Assembly (NCBI GenBank): GCA_002392385.1
Contig: DGGX01000117.1
Coordinates: 1 to 25,244, forward strand
Direction: 5' to 3'
DNA from: Lachnospiraceae bacterium UBA3863
GTDB lineage: Bacteria; Bacillota; Clostridia; Lachnospirales; Lachnospiraceae
Length of the DNA stretch: 25,244 nucleotides
In this document: one piece after another, positions 1-8,339 of the stretch
How positions within the stretch are numbered: the first letter of the stretch is position 1
Layout of the letters: every line of letters begins with the position of its first letter
The notes under the pieces: model-generated
Databases searched by the model: none
Seen by the model: the letters and a program-made list of their open reading frames with translations, nothing else
Told to the model about the DNA's origin: nothing
Position numbers and translations under genes: made by a program

Positions 1-64
1 GGGTACCTGGCATCCTCCCTTTTTACCGGACTTTTCAGGACGCCGCGCCGGCATTCACAATGAA

Positions 65-91
65 AGATCCCCCGGCAGGGCCGGGGGATCT
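65..91 (-). terminator. Hairpin terminator after the crh-like gene
   Basis: A perfect 12-bp stem (65-76 with 80-91) closes a 3-base loop. It lies 25 bases past the stop of the HPr-like gene and closes the long minus-strand operon. On the minus strand it is followed by TTTCATTGTG, a weak T-tract. The adjoining 13-mer CACAATGAAAGAT (56-68) recurs exactly at 16153-16165 beside another hairpin, so this may belong to a small dispersed terminator family. Bases 1-55 show no feature. Confidence 0.75.
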
Positions 92-115
92 CTTATGTCA
101 TCTTACTGCGGCTGC

Positions 116-385
116 TCAGGCGCCCTTGGCGATCCTGTGAAGGAGAAAGTCTTCGATCTCCTGCATGGCAGCGTTTTCATCCTCTCCGTCGGAGGAGACC
201 GTGACCTCTTCGCCATTCAGAAGTTCCAGAGACATCATGCCCATGATGCTCTTGGCATTTACATGCTTGTTCTTCGTGTCGAGATAAATGCGGCTCTCAT
301 ACTTGCTGGCTACCTGCACCAGTTCCGCGATGGGTCTCGGCTGAAGTCCCTGCGGGCATTCCACTCTGATTGCTTTCTTCACCAT
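116..385 (-). CDS. crh: HPr-family protein of Crh type (Gln15, Ser46)
   Basis: This 89-residue protein has the full length and fold signature of HPr. The active-site loop reads GLQPRP, so the His15 that accepts phosphate from enzyme I is Gln15. The regulatory site is intact: NAKSIMGMM places Ser46 where HPr kinase phosphorylates HPr and Crh. Bacillus subtilis Crh has the same Gln15/Ser46 pair and also lies beside whiA and rapZ. The expected role is therefore a seryl-phosphorylated cofactor for CcpA-like catabolite control, not phosphotransfer to sugars. A GAGGAGG ribosome site precedes the ATG. The first 89 bases overlap the end of whiA. hprK, its probable kinase, is four genes upstream in the same operon. 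Family assignment is firm; the Crh function is inferred from the residue swap and gene order. Confidence 0.88.
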   Translation of the reverse strand: MVKKAIRVECPQGLQPRPIAELVQVASKYESRIYLDTKNKHVNAKSIMGMMSLELLNGEEVTVSSDGEDENAAMQEIEDFLLHRIAKGA

Positions 386-1301
386 TATCGCCTCCTCTCA
401 AACGTTCCGCCGCTTCGGAGATCCTGCGAAGTCTGTGGTTGACACCGGACTTACCAATGGGCGGCCGGGCCTTCTCCCCCAGTTCCTGCAGAGATATGTC
501 CGGATATTCCATCCGGAGCTCTGCCATGGTCCGAAGGCTCTCGGGCAGTTTCCTGAGGGCACCGGTCCTTTCCAGGAACCGGATGTCCTCCAGCTGCCGC
601 TGCGCAGCCTGAACGGACTTGCCAATATTGGCGGCCTCGCAGTTGACCCGTCTGTTGAGGTTGTTCCGGATATCCTTGAGGATCCTGGAATTCTCCATCT
701 TCAGAAGGCTCACATGGGCACCCATGAGGTTCAGCACATCGACGATCTCCTCCGCCTCCTTGAAATACACGACACTGTATTTCTTGCGGTGGGAGAGTCT
801 GGGCTGTCTCCCCAGCCTGCGCAGGACGCTCATCAGCTGGTCGGCCTGCAGGTCGGAGATACAGGCGAATTCCAGATGATAGACCTTGTCCGGATCACTG
901 ACCGAGCCGATGCACAGGAACATTTCCCGGAGATAGCTTCTCCGGCAGCAGTCCCGGTCCAGAAGATCCTTCCGCACGGTCCCGTCCGCCTGCAGCAGGG
1001 CGCTCAGCGCCGCGAAGCTCTCTTCTCCTGCCGGCACTGTTACGATGCGCCCGCTGGGCATATCCCCTTTCCCCGGCAGTCTGAATTTAATATTAACGGT
1101 TTTCAGCATCAATGTAAAGTATTTTCTGACCACCTCGCCGCCCTCCGCGGGCAGCTGCAAGGCCATTTCTCCCGCCTTTTCCCCGTCCTGCATGAGGCCG
1201 TTCTGGCAGGACAGAAGGGCCGCCAGAGCCGCCGTCCGGCAGTGCCGCGCCTGGGGAATGAGTCCGGCCAGTTCTCCTTTAACCTCTGCGCTGTAAGACA
1301 T
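297..1301 (-). CDS. whiA: DNA-binding protein WhiA
   Basis: The 334-residue product matches WhiA: a degenerate LAGLIDADG-type N-terminal half (about 85-215, including RSYLREMFLCIGSVSDP and YHLEF) followed by a C-terminal helix-turn-helix region (about 225-305, ending NHRLRRISEAAERL). WhiA affects cell division and chromosome segregation in Firmicutes and sporulation in Streptomyces. The start is an ATG behind GGAGGAGGGAGG, 42 bases after the rapZ stop. The frame does not stop where WhiA proteins normally end. It continues about 28 residues in a Gly/Ser/Thr-rich tail that reads through the crh ribosome site and the first 89 bases of crh, so crh translation is probably coupled to whiA. The tail itself has no recognisable domain. 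Bacillus has yvcK between rapZ and whiA; it is absent here. Confidence 0.95.
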   Translation of the reverse strand: MSYSAEVKGELAGLIPQARHCRTAALAALLSCQNGLMQDGEKAGEMALQLPAEGGEVVRKYFTLMLKTVNIKFRLPGKGDMPSGRIVTVPAGEESFAALSALLQADGTVRKDLLDRDCCRRSYLREMFLCIGSVSDPDKVYHLEFACISDLQADQLMSVLRRLGRQPRLSHRKKYSVVYFKEAEEIVDVLNLMGAHVSLLKMENSRILKDIRNNLNRRVNCEAANIGKSVQAAQRQLEDIRFLERTGALRKLPESLRTMAELRMEYPDISLQELGEKARPPIGKSGVNHRLRRISEAAERLRGGDNGEESNQSGMPAGTSAETHRGTGAGSQQV

Positions 1302-1343
1302 AAACGCCTCCCTCCTCCGGACATCCGGTCCACCGCGGAGCCC

Positions 1344-2198
1344 TCAGTGAAGGTCTCTGTGGTGGATGGACAGACCGTAATTGCCGGCTCCCTGCAGGGC
1401 GCTGTAGAGCTGGTTGGCCATGGTGACGCTGCGGTGCTGTCCGCCCGTGCAGCCGATGGCGATGACCAGACTGTTCTTGCCCTCCTCGACGTAATAGGGA
1501 AGCAGGAAACGGAGCATGTCCGTCAGCTTGTCCATAAAGGTGCCCGCCTGGGGACAGGCGTTCACGAACTCCTGCACCTCCTTATCATTTCCTGTCAGGT
1601 GCCTGAGCCTGTCCACGTAATAGGGATTGGGGAGAAAACGGACGTCGAACACCAGGTCCGCGTCGGCCGGGATGCCGTTCTTAAAGCCGAAGGACTGGAT
1701 GGAGATCATCAGGGAATCGTAGGCCTTGTCCTCGACGAAGATCTTGAGCAGCTGCTCCCGCAGCTCCCGCACCAGCAGGTTGGAGGTATCGATGACGTAA
1801 TCGGCGGAGGACCGGATCTGCTTCAGGATCTCCCGCTCTCTGGCAATGCCGTCCTCGACCAGCCCCCGCGGGGCCACGGGATGGGACCGGCGCGTCTCCT
1901 TGTAACGGCGCACCAGCGTCTCGTCCGAGGCCTCCATAAAGAGGATCTCATAGGCATAGCCCCTGGTCCGCAGCTCCTCCAGCACCTCCTCCACATAGAC
2001 GAAGGGCTGGTCGGCCCGGACATCCAGTCCCAGGCAGACGCGGCTCACGTCATTGCCGGGCTGGTACACCAGCTCCATGAACTTGCCGATCAGTCTCACC
2101 GGCAGATTGTCCACACAGTAGTAGCCGGCGTCCTCCAGGATCTTGATGGCAGTGGCCTTCCCGCCGCCGCTCATGCCTGTCACCACCACAAATCGCAT
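1344..2198 (-). CDS. rapZ: RapZ/YvcJ-family nucleotide-binding protein
   Basis: This 284-residue protein has the RapZ/YvcJ layout: an N-terminal P-loop domain (VVTGMSGGGKATAIK at about 5-19, then GYYCVDNLP) and a C-terminal domain with IGCTGGQHRSV near residue 250, ending in the usual HHRDL. In E. coli RapZ binds small RNAs and sets glucosamine-6-phosphate synthase levels; in Bacillus YvcJ is a nucleotide-binding protein linked to competence. The P-loop carries Ala15 where Ser or Thr normally follows the Lys, with Thr16 next, so magnesium or nucleotide handling may differ. The ATG follows GGAGCGGAGAG and lies 12 bases after the murB stop, within the same operon. The family is clear; the molecular role in this host is not. 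Confidence 0.93.
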   Translation of the reverse strand: MRFVVVTGMSGGGKATAIKILEDAGYYCVDNLPVRLIGKFMELVYQPGNDVSRVCLGLDVRADQPFVYVEEVLEELRTRGYAYEILFMEASDETLVRRYKETRRSHPVAPRGLVEDGIAREREILKQIRSSADYVIDTSNLLVRELREQLLKIFVEDKAYDSLMISIQSFGFKNGIPADADLVFDVRFLPNPYYVDRLRHLTGNDKEVQEFVNACPQAGTFMDKLTDMLRFLLPYYVEEGKNSLVIAIGCTGGQHRSVTMANQLYSALQGAGNYGLSIHHRDLH

Positions 2199-2210
2199 AC
2201 TCTCCGCTCC

Positions 2211-3137
2211 TCAGAATTCTCCCAGATAGATCACTTCCCGCTCCAGTTCCACGCCGCTGTTCTCCAGGACCCTGCGCTGCACCTCTTCGATCAGGGCACG
2301 GATCTCCGCGCTGGCCGCGCTGCCCCGGTTGATCAGGAAGCCGCAGTGTTTCTCGGACACCTGGGCGTCCCCGATGGACAGGCCCTTGAGGCCGGCGTCC
2401 TCGATCAGCTTGCCGGCATAAGCGCCCTCCGGCCGCTTGAAGGTACTGCCGGCGCTGGGGTACTCCAGCGGCTGCTTGTCTCTTCTCTTCTGCGCCAGCT
2501 CCCGGATCCCTGCCCGGATCTCCTCGGGGTCTCCTTCCCGCAGGACAAAGACCGCCTCCGTGACCACTGCCTGCACGCGCTTGAGCAGGCTGGTCCGGTA
2601 GCCGAATTCCATCTCCTCGCCCTTCATCTCCCGGATCTCCCCGTCGGGGAAGAGGAGGCTGACGGTCTCCACCACCTGACAGAGCTCTCCGCCGTAAGCG
2701 CCTGCGTTCATGACGATGCCGCCGCCCACACTGCCGGGGATCCCGGCCGCGAATTCCATACCGGCCAGGCCAGCGCCCGCCGCGGCCGCCGCCACGGAGG
2801 CCAGGGAAGCCCCCGCGCCCGCGCGGATCCGATTGCCGGAGACGGTGACCTCCGCCAGGTCTCCCGCCATGGTCACCACCGCGCCGCGGTAGCCCAGGTC
2901 TCCCACCAGAATGTTGGTGCCTCTTCCCAGAATGAAGGCCGGTATCTCACTGTCCCGCAGGATCCGCAGGACCTCCCGCAGCTGGCCGCTGCCGGTCACT
3001 TCTATATACAGATCCGCGGGCCCGCCGGTCTTAAAGGAACAGTGGGCATCCATCCGTTCATCCGTAAGGACCGCGGGCGGCTCCTGCAGGGCTCTCAGAG
3101 CCCGCACTATCTCCGCCGCGGCGTTCATGCTGCTCAT
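2211..3137 (-). CDS. murB: UDP-N-acetylenolpyruvoylglucosamine reductase
   Basis: MurB reduces UDP-N-acetylglucosamine enolpyruvate to UDP-N-acetylmuramate with NADPH and FAD, the second committed step of peptidoglycan synthesis in the cytoplasm. The 308-residue sequence shows the FAD-binding motifs GRGTNILV (71-78) and GIPGSVGGGIVMNAGAYGGE (132-151), the YRTS arginine (181), and SAGSTFKRP, in which Ser231 is the expected proton donor. The short form without the long Tyr-loop insertion marks it as a type II MurB, usual in Firmicutes. The ATG overlaps the hprK stop by four bases (ATGA type), with a GAGGAGG ribosome site inside the end of hprK, indicating translational coupling. ATG codon 4 is a possible alternative start. 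Confidence 0.96.
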   Translation of the reverse strand: MSSMNAAAEIVRALRALQEPPAVLTDERMDAHCSFKTGGPADLYIEVTGSGQLREVLRILRDSEIPAFILGRGTNILVGDLGYRGAVVTMAGDLAEVTVSGNRIRAGAGASLASVAAAAAGAGLAGMEFAAGIPGSVGGGIVMNAGAYGGELCQVVETVSLLFPDGEIREMKGEEMEFGYRTSLLKRVQAVVTEAVFVLREGDPEEIRAGIRELAQKRRDKQPLEYPSAGSTFKRPEGAYAGKLIEDAGLKGLSIGDAQVSEKHCGFLINRGSAASAEIRALIEEVQRRVLENSGVELEREVIYLGEF

Positions 3138-4084
3138 TCGTCATCATCCTCCTCGCTGTGCCGGCGCATCATATTCTCGGTGACTCTTTTATAGAGCGCC
3201 TCCGCAGCGTTGTAGCCCATCTGCTTCTGGCGGTGATTCACGGCCGCCGCCTCGCATATGATGGAAAGATTCCGGCCGGGACGGATGGGGATCCGGTGGC
3301 AGACCACCTTATTGCCCAGGTATTCCGTGTAATTTTCCTCCAGGCCGATCCTGTCGTATTCCTTGTCCTTGCTCCACTCCTCCAGCTCGATGACCAGATC
3401 GATATTCTGGCTGTTGCGGACACTGGAGACGCCGAACAGAGTCTTGACGTCCACGATGCCGATGCCGCGGAGCTCGATGAGATGCTTGGTCACACTGGGG
3501 GCGGTCCCCACCAGAGTCACCTCGCTGACCTTGCGGATCTCCACCACGTCGTCCGAGACCAGACGGTGGCCCCTTTTGACCAGTTCCAGCGCCGTCTCCG
3601 ACTTGCCGATGCCGCTCTCGCCCGTGATCAGGACGCCCACGCCGTAAATGTCCACCAGCACGCCGTGGATCGAGATGGTAGGCGCCAGCCGGACATTCAG
3701 CCAGCGGATGAGCTCCGCCATGAAGGCGCTGGTGGCCATCTGGGTCCGGAGAATGGGCACATTGTAGTGCCTGGCGGTCTCCATGAAGACCTCATCCGGC
3801 TCCAGACCGCGGCAGAAGACCACGCAGGGCATGTCCAGGGACAGATAGCGGTCGTAGATATCCCGCTTCTCCTCCTCGCCCATCTTGTGGGTCATGTAGG
3901 AATATTCCACCAGACCGATGATCTGAATGCGTCCGGCGGCAAAATGGTCGAAATAGCCCGCCAGCTGGGTGCCGGGGCGGTTGATCTCCGGCTCCCGGAT
4001 CCGGATGCTGTGCAGGTCCATGGACGGTGTCAGATTGACCAGATCCATCTGCTCCGCGATCTCATTGAGTCTCACCACTGACAT
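3134..4084 (-). CDS. hprK: HPr kinase/phosphorylase
   Basis: HprK phosphorylates Ser46 of HPr and Crh when glycolytic intermediates are high and reverses this with phosphate, controlling catabolite repression. The 316-residue product has the N-terminal domain (1-130), HGVLVDIYG (140-148), the Walker A loop GESGIGKS (155-162), SDD (177-179) and the family signature ELRGIGIVDVKTLFG (204-218). I place the start at the ATG ending at 4084, behind AGAGG. The frame is open 62 codons further upstream, but that extension is low-complexity and antisense-like and lies inside uvrC. The gene overlaps the end of uvrC by 23 bases and murB by 4. The acidic tail SEEDDDE encodes the murB ribosome site. Its substrate Crh is the last gene of the operon. 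Confidence 0.96.
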   Translation of the reverse strand: MSVVRLNEIAEQMDLVNLTPSMDLHSIRIREPEINRPGTQLAGYFDHFAAGRIQIIGLVEYSYMTHKMGEEEKRDIYDRYLSLDMPCVVFCRGLEPDEVFMETARHYNVPILRTQMATSAFMAELIRWLNVRLAPTISIHGVLVDIYGVGVLITGESGIGKSETALELVKRGHRLVSDDVVEIRKVSEVTLVGTAPSVTKHLIELRGIGIVDVKTLFGVSSVRNSQNIDLVIELEEWSKDKEYDRIGLEENYTEYLGNKVVCHRIPIRPGRNLSIICEAAAVNHRQKQMGYNAAEALYKRVTENMMRRHSEEDDDE

Positions 4085-6092
4085 GGGATACCTCTCTTTC
4101 TGTCGTCTCTTCCGCTTCTGTCCTGTCTTCCGGTTCTGTCCTGTCTTCCGGTCCTGTCTTGTCTTCCGGGTGGAAGAAGGCGTATACGGCCCCCGCCTGT
4201 CTGCGTCCCAGCTCCGGGATCCGGGCCAGGGTCTCCTCGTCAGCCGCCGCGATCTCCCCGATGGTGGCAAAACGCCGCATCAGGGCTTTCTTTCTGGCCG
4301 GGCCGATGCCCGGGATCTCATCCAGCCGCGAGTGGATCTGGGCCTTGCCCCGCAGGGACCGGTGATATTCGATGGCAAAACGGTGGGCCTCATCCTGGAT
4401 GCGGGTGATCAGCTTGAAGCCCTCGCTCCGGGTATCGATGGGAAGCTCCACATTGTGAAAATAGAGTCCGCGGGTATTGTGGTCGTCGTCCTTGACCATG
4501 CCGCAGACGGGGATGTCGATCCCCAGTTTGTCCAGGACCTGCAGGGCGATATTGACCTGTCCGCGTCCGCCGTCCATCATGAGCAGGTCCGGATAGCGGC
4601 CGAAATCCTCCTCGTCCTCCCTGTGAAGGAAACGACGGGTCAGGACCTCCTCCATGCAGGCATAGTCGTTGGGTCCCTCCACGCTGCGGATCCGGAATTT
4701 CCTGTAGTCGCTGCGTTTGGGTCTGCCCTTCTCGAACACCACCATGGACCCCACGTTGGCGAATCCGCTGATGTTGGAGATATCGTAGGCCTCCATCCGG
4801 TCGGCCTTGTCCAAGCCCATGAGGTCCTTGAGTTCCTGCACGGCCCCGATGGTCCGTCCCTCCTCCCTGCGCAGCCTCTCCCTGTCCTTCTGCAGGACCA
4901 GGGCCGCGTTCTGGGAGGCCAGCTCCACCATTCTCTCCTTCTGGCCCCTCTGGGGGATCCGCAGGGTCACACGGCTCCCCCGCCGGCCGGACAGCCAGGT
5001 CTCCAGGAGCTCCGGGTCCTCCGGCGCCAGAGGCAGCAGGATCTCCCGCGGCACATAAGGCGCGCCGGCGTAGAACTGCTTCATGAATTCCGACAGGATC
5101 TCCGCGTCGCTCCAGCCGCTGATGTGGGTCATGTAGTGGTGCTCCCGTCCGATCATCCGGCCGTCCCGGATGAAGAAGCACTGGATGACCGCGTCGGCGT
5201 CCGCGCTCTCCCGCTCTGCAGCGATGCCCAGCACGTCCCGGTTCTCTCCGGGGCCTTCCGTGATCTTCTGCTTCTGGGCCACCTGCCGGACATCCTTGAG
5301 AAGGTCCCTGTAACGCATGGCCCGCTCGAAGGCCATCTCCTCCGAGGCCTCCTGCATCTTCTGCGTGAGGTCCTCAATGACCGGCTTATAATTGCCCGCC
5401 AGGAATTCCAACGCCCGGTCGATCCGCTCCCTGTACTCCTCCCGGGACACCCTGCCCGTGCAGGGAGCGCAGCAGCGTCCCATGGACATGTTCAGGCAGG
5501 GCCTTTCCTTCCCGCAGTCCCGGGGCAGGACCCGCCGGCAGTCCCTGAGCCCGTACATCCTGCCCAGCAGCTCTATGGTGCTGTGGACCGCCTGGGCGCT
5601 GGTGTAGGGCCCGAAATACCGGGCCTTGTCCTTCTTCTCCGTCCGCACGAAGAGAAGCCGGGGATAATCCTCCCCCATGGTCACCTTGATATAGGGATAG
5701 GTCTTATCGTCCTTGAGCATGGTGTTGTACTTGGGACGATTCTCCTTGATCAGGTTGTTCTCCAGGATCAGGGCCTCCAGCTCCGAATCCGTGACGATGT
5801 ATTCGAAGCGGCTGATCTGCTGCACCATGCGCTCGATCTGCGGCCCCCGGCCGACGATCTTGCGGAAATAGGACCGGACCCGGTTGTGAAGGTCCACCGC
5901 CTTGCCCACGTAGAGGATGGTCTCGTAGGCGTCCCGCATGATATACACACCGGGCTCATGGGGGAGTTTCTTCAACTCCCGGGCAAAATCAAAGCCTTCC
6001 GGCTGCGTATTCTGCGCAGCCGGAAGCTTCTCCTGCCGTTTCTTCCCGGACTTCTGCTCATTCTGCCCGACTTTGTTCTCAGGCTCTTTCAC
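4062..6092 (-). CDS. uvrC: UvrABC system protein C (excinuclease)
   Basis: UvrC makes both incisions in nucleotide excision repair after UvrAB locates a lesion. The 676-residue product shows the GIY-YIG domain (PGVYIM, LYVGKAVDLHNRVRSYF, about 47-76), a cysteine-rich stretch (about 185-211), a UVR motif (about 236-270), the RNase H-like nuclease half (about 400-560, with the Asp of MMDGGRGQ) and C-terminal helix-hairpin-helices (EIPGIGPARKKAL). The start is a GTG directly after the ftsH stop; homologues begin near FDFARELKKLP, so about 33 residues are extra. That extension encodes a perfect inverted repeat (5996-6026). The C-terminal tail is made of EDRTEP-like units encoded by 18-bp repeats. 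Both ends are therefore atypical, while the core looks complete and functional. Confidence 0.94.
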   Translation of the reverse strand: MKEPENKVGQNEQKSGKKRQEKLPAAQNTQPEGFDFARELKKLPHEPGVYIMRDAYETILYVGKAVDLHNRVRSYFRKIVGRGPQIERMVQQISRFEYIVTDSELEALILENNLIKENRPKYNTMLKDDKTYPYIKVTMGEDYPRLLFVRTEKKDKARYFGPYTSAQAVHSTIELLGRMYGLRDCRRVLPRDCGKERPCLNMSMGRCCAPCTGRVSREEYRERIDRALEFLAGNYKPVIEDLTQKMQEASEEMAFERAMRYRDLLKDVRQVAQKQKITEGPGENRDVLGIAAERESADADAVIQCFFIRDGRMIGREHHYMTHISGWSDAEILSEFMKQFYAGAPYVPREILLPLAPEDPELLETWLSGRRGSRVTLRIPQRGQKERMVELASQNAALVLQKDRERLRREEGRTIGAVQELKDLMGLDKADRMEAYDISNISGFANVGSMVVFEKGRPKRSDYRKFRIRSVEGPNDYACMEEVLTRRFLHREDEEDFGRYPDLLMMDGGRGQVNIALQVLDKLGIDIPVCGMVKDDDHNTRGLYFHNVELPIDTRSEGFKLITRIQDEAHRFAIEYHRSLRGKAQIHSRLDEIPGIGPARKKALMRRFATIGEIAAADEETLARIPELGRRQAGAVYAFFHPEDKTGPEDRTEPEDRTEAEETTEREVSHVSGETQ
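4108..4170 (-). repeat. 18-bp tandem repeat in the 3' end of uvrC
   Basis: Three and a half copies of an 18-bp unit with TCTTCCG starting at 4108, 4126, 4144 and 4162 encode the EDRTEP-like tail of UvrC. The array ends about 24 bases before the hprK start codon. Being a multiple of three, unit gain or loss would keep the frame. Confidence 0.8.
5996..6026 (-). other. Perfect hairpin near the start of uvrC
   Basis: A perfect 12-bp stem (CTTCCGGCTGCG, 5996-6007, with 6015-6026) and a 7-base loop lie 66-96 bases into uvrC. On the minus strand the stem is followed by GCTTTGATTTT, so it resembles an intrinsic terminator placed inside the reading frame. It encodes part of the N-terminal extension that UvrC homologues lack. 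It could act as an attenuator between ftsH and the rest of the operon, or be the relic of an intergenic terminator absorbed by the gene. Confidence 0.55.
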
Positions 6093-8306
6093 TTACTCCA
6101 GATCCTCCAGAGATACACCGGTGAAGATTCCCCGGTCATCCTTCTTCTCCTCGCCCGCCGGCGTCTCCTCCGCGGGTGCTTCTGCAGGTTCTTCCTCCGC
6201 AGGCGCTTCTGCGGGCTCCTCAGCGGTTTTTTCATCCGCAGGTGCTTCCGCGGTTTTTTCCTCTGCGGGTGCCTCGGCGGCCTTTTCTTCCGCGGGTGTC
6301 TCCGCGGGCAGTGCTGCCTGCGGCTCCGCGTTCTTGTCCTGCACGGCGGCCGTCTTCTCAGGCTCCTCACCCCGGATCTCGCGGAAGAGCTTCATGAACT
6401 CCTTGCCCGTGATAGTCTCCTGCTGGATCAGCACCCCGGCAATGCGGTCCAGAGCCTCCATGTTCTCGCTCAGGATATCTTTGGCCTCTTTATAGCAGCC
6501 CTCCAGGATCTGGCGGACCTCCTCGTCCACGGCCGCGGCAGTGACATCGGCGCAGTTGAGGACTACCCTTCCCTCCAGATACTGGCTCTCCACCGTGGCC
6601 AGTCCCATCAGGCCGAAATGCTCGCTCATGCCGTACTGGGTGACCATGTTGCGGGCAATGGCGGTCGCCCTCTCGATATCGTTGGATGCGCCGGTGGTCA
6701 CCGTGTCAAACTTCAGTTCCTCCGCGGCGCGGCCGCCCAGGAGTCCTACGATCATGGCATGCAGCTCCGCCTTGGAATTGAGATACTTCTCCTCCTCAGG
6801 CACCTGCATGACATAGCCGAGGGCGCCCATGGTCCTGGGCACGATGGTGATCTTCTGGACCGGCTCGGAATCCTTCTGTACGGCGCTGATCAGGGCGTGT
6901 CCCACCTCGTGGTAGGAGACGATCCTGCGCTCCTCCTGGTTCATGACACGGTCCTTTTTCTCCTTGCCTACGAGGACCTGCTCCACCGCTTCGAAGAGGT
7001 CCTTCTGGTTGACGAACTGCCGGCGGTTCTTGACCGCGTTGATGGCAGCCTCGTTGATCATATTGGCCAGGTCTGAGCCCACGGCGCCGCTGGTGGCCAG
7101 CGCGATCTCCTCCAGATCCACGGTCTCGTCCATCTTGACGTCCTTGGCGTGGACCTTGAGGATGGCGATACGGCCCTTGAGATCCGGCCGCTCCACGATG
7201 ATCCGTCTGTCAAAACGTCCGGGTCTCAGCAGAGCCTTGTCCAGGATCTCCGGGCGGTTGGTCGCCCCGATGATCAGGATGCCCTTGGTGGCCTCGAAGC
7301 CGTCCATCTCGGACAGGAGCTGATTCAGCGTCTGCTCCCGCTCCTCGTTGCCGCCGTAGCGGGAATCGCGGCTGCGGCCGATGGCATCGATCTCGTCGAT
7401 GAAAATAATGCAGGGGGCGTTCTTGTTGGCTTCCCGGAAGAGGTCTCTCACACGGGAGGCGCCGACGCCCACATAGAGTTCAATAAAGTCTGAGCCCGTC
7501 AGGGAGAAGAAGGGCACATGCGCCTCGCCGGCCACAGCCTTGGCCAGGAGGGTCTTGCCGGTGCCGGGAGGGCCTACCAGCAGCGCGCCTTTGGGAAGAC
7601 GTGCGCCGATACTGGCGTACCGGGCCGGATTGTGCAGGAAATCCACCACCTCCTGCAGGGACTCTTTGGCCTCGTCCTCGCCGGCCACGTCCTGGAAGGT
7701 CACGCCGGTCTCCTTCTGGACATATTCCTTGGCCGTGCTCTTGCCCACCCCCATGATGCCGCCTCCGCGGCCCATGCGGCGCATGATGAATCCGAAGAAG
7801 ACCCAGACCAGGACCAGAGGCAGGACATAGGACAGCAGGATATTCAGCACCATGCCGGAGCTGTCGGGGATATAGCCCTTCACAGTGACGCCGTAATCCA
7901 GCATCCTCTTCGTGAGCTCCGTGACCTCCTCCGCCATGCCGGTGTACATCTCCGTGTCGGAGTCCTTGACCTTGATCAGCAGACGGTCGGCCCGGATATC
8001 GACCTCCTCGACCTTGCCGTCCTCACACATCTGCAGGAACTCATTATAGGTAACTTCACTGCCCGCCGAGTCCCCGGACCGCATGAAATAACTGATCACC
8101 GAAAGCATCAGGACAGACGCCAGCAGCATGATCAGCAGACTCTGCCGCGGCCTTCCGCCGCTGCCGCTGCCGTCTCCTCTGCCGCCGCGATCTCCCCTGT
8201 CCTTATTATCGTCATCACCGGATCCCAGTCCCAGATCATCCAGCGAGAACAGCCGCAGACCCTTCCGCGGATCCTTCTTTTCTTTATTTCCGAATATAGT
8301 ACGCAA
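6093..8306 (-). CDS. ftsH: ATP-dependent zinc metalloprotease FtsH
   Basis: FtsH is a membrane-bound hexameric AAA+ protease that degrades misfolded membrane proteins and regulators. The 737-residue product has an Asp/Gly-rich cytoplasmic leader (about 25-52), membrane helices at about 56-74 and 153-175 around the extracytoplasmic domain, Walker A GPPGTGKT (245-252), Walker [12 protein letters not shown], the second region of homology ([20 protein letters not shown]) and the zinc motif HEVGH (466-470), where HEAGH is usual. From about residue 650 it carries an 80-residue Ala/Pro/Glu tail of [13 protein letters not shown] repeats, ending in SLEDLE. The start is TTG, supported by GGAGG five bases upstream (8312-8316). 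It is the first gene of the operon, and its stop abuts the uvrC start. Confidence 0.96.
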   Translation of the reverse strand: MRTIFGNKEKKDPRKGLRLFSLDDLGLGSGDDDNKDRGDRGGRGDGSGSGGRPRQSLLIMLLASVLMLSVISYFMRSGDSAGSEVTYNEFLQMCEDGKVEEVDIRADRLLIKVKDSDTEMYTGMAEEVTELTKRMLDYGVTVKGYIPDSSGMVLNILLSYVLPLVLVWVFFGFIMRRMGRGGGIMGVGKSTAKEYVQKETGVTFQDVAGEDEAKESLQEVVDFLHNPARYASIGARLPKGALLVGPPGTGKTLLAKAVAGEAHVPFFSLTGSDFIELYVGVGASRVRDLFREANKNAPCIIFIDEIDAIGRSRDSRYGGNEEREQTLNQLLSEMDGFEATKGILIIGATNRPEILDKALLRPGRFDRRIIVERPDLKGRIAILKVHAKDVKMDETVDLEEIALATSGAVGSDLANMINEAAINAVKNRRQFVNQKDLFEAVEQVLVGKEKKDRVMNQEERRIVSYHEVGHALISAVQKDSEPVQKITIVPRTMGALGYVMQVPEEEKYLNSKAELHAMIVGLLGGRAAEELKFDTVTTGASNDIERATAIARNMVTQYGMSEHFGLMGLATVESQYLEGRVVLNCADVTAAAVDEEVRQILEGCYKEAKDILSENMEALDRIAGVLIQQETITGKEFMKLFREIRGEEPEKTAAVQDKNAEPQAALPAETPAEEKAAEAPAEEKTAEAPADEKTAEEPAEAPAEEEPAEAPAEETPAGEEKKDDRGIFTGVSLEDLE

Positions 8307-8339
8307 TCTATCCTCCGTTCAGTGAAACAATGTCATTAT

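Noticed and set aside
435..3194. Open frame of 919 codons on the plus strand
   Set aside because: It is antisense to whiA, rapZ and murB, all with clear family motifs. Long antisense frames are common in GC-rich DNA, and its product has no domain.
3969..7076. Open frame of 1035 codons on the plus strand
   Set aside because: It is antisense to hprK, uvrC and ftsH; the product is His/Leu/Asp-rich nonsense with no family features.
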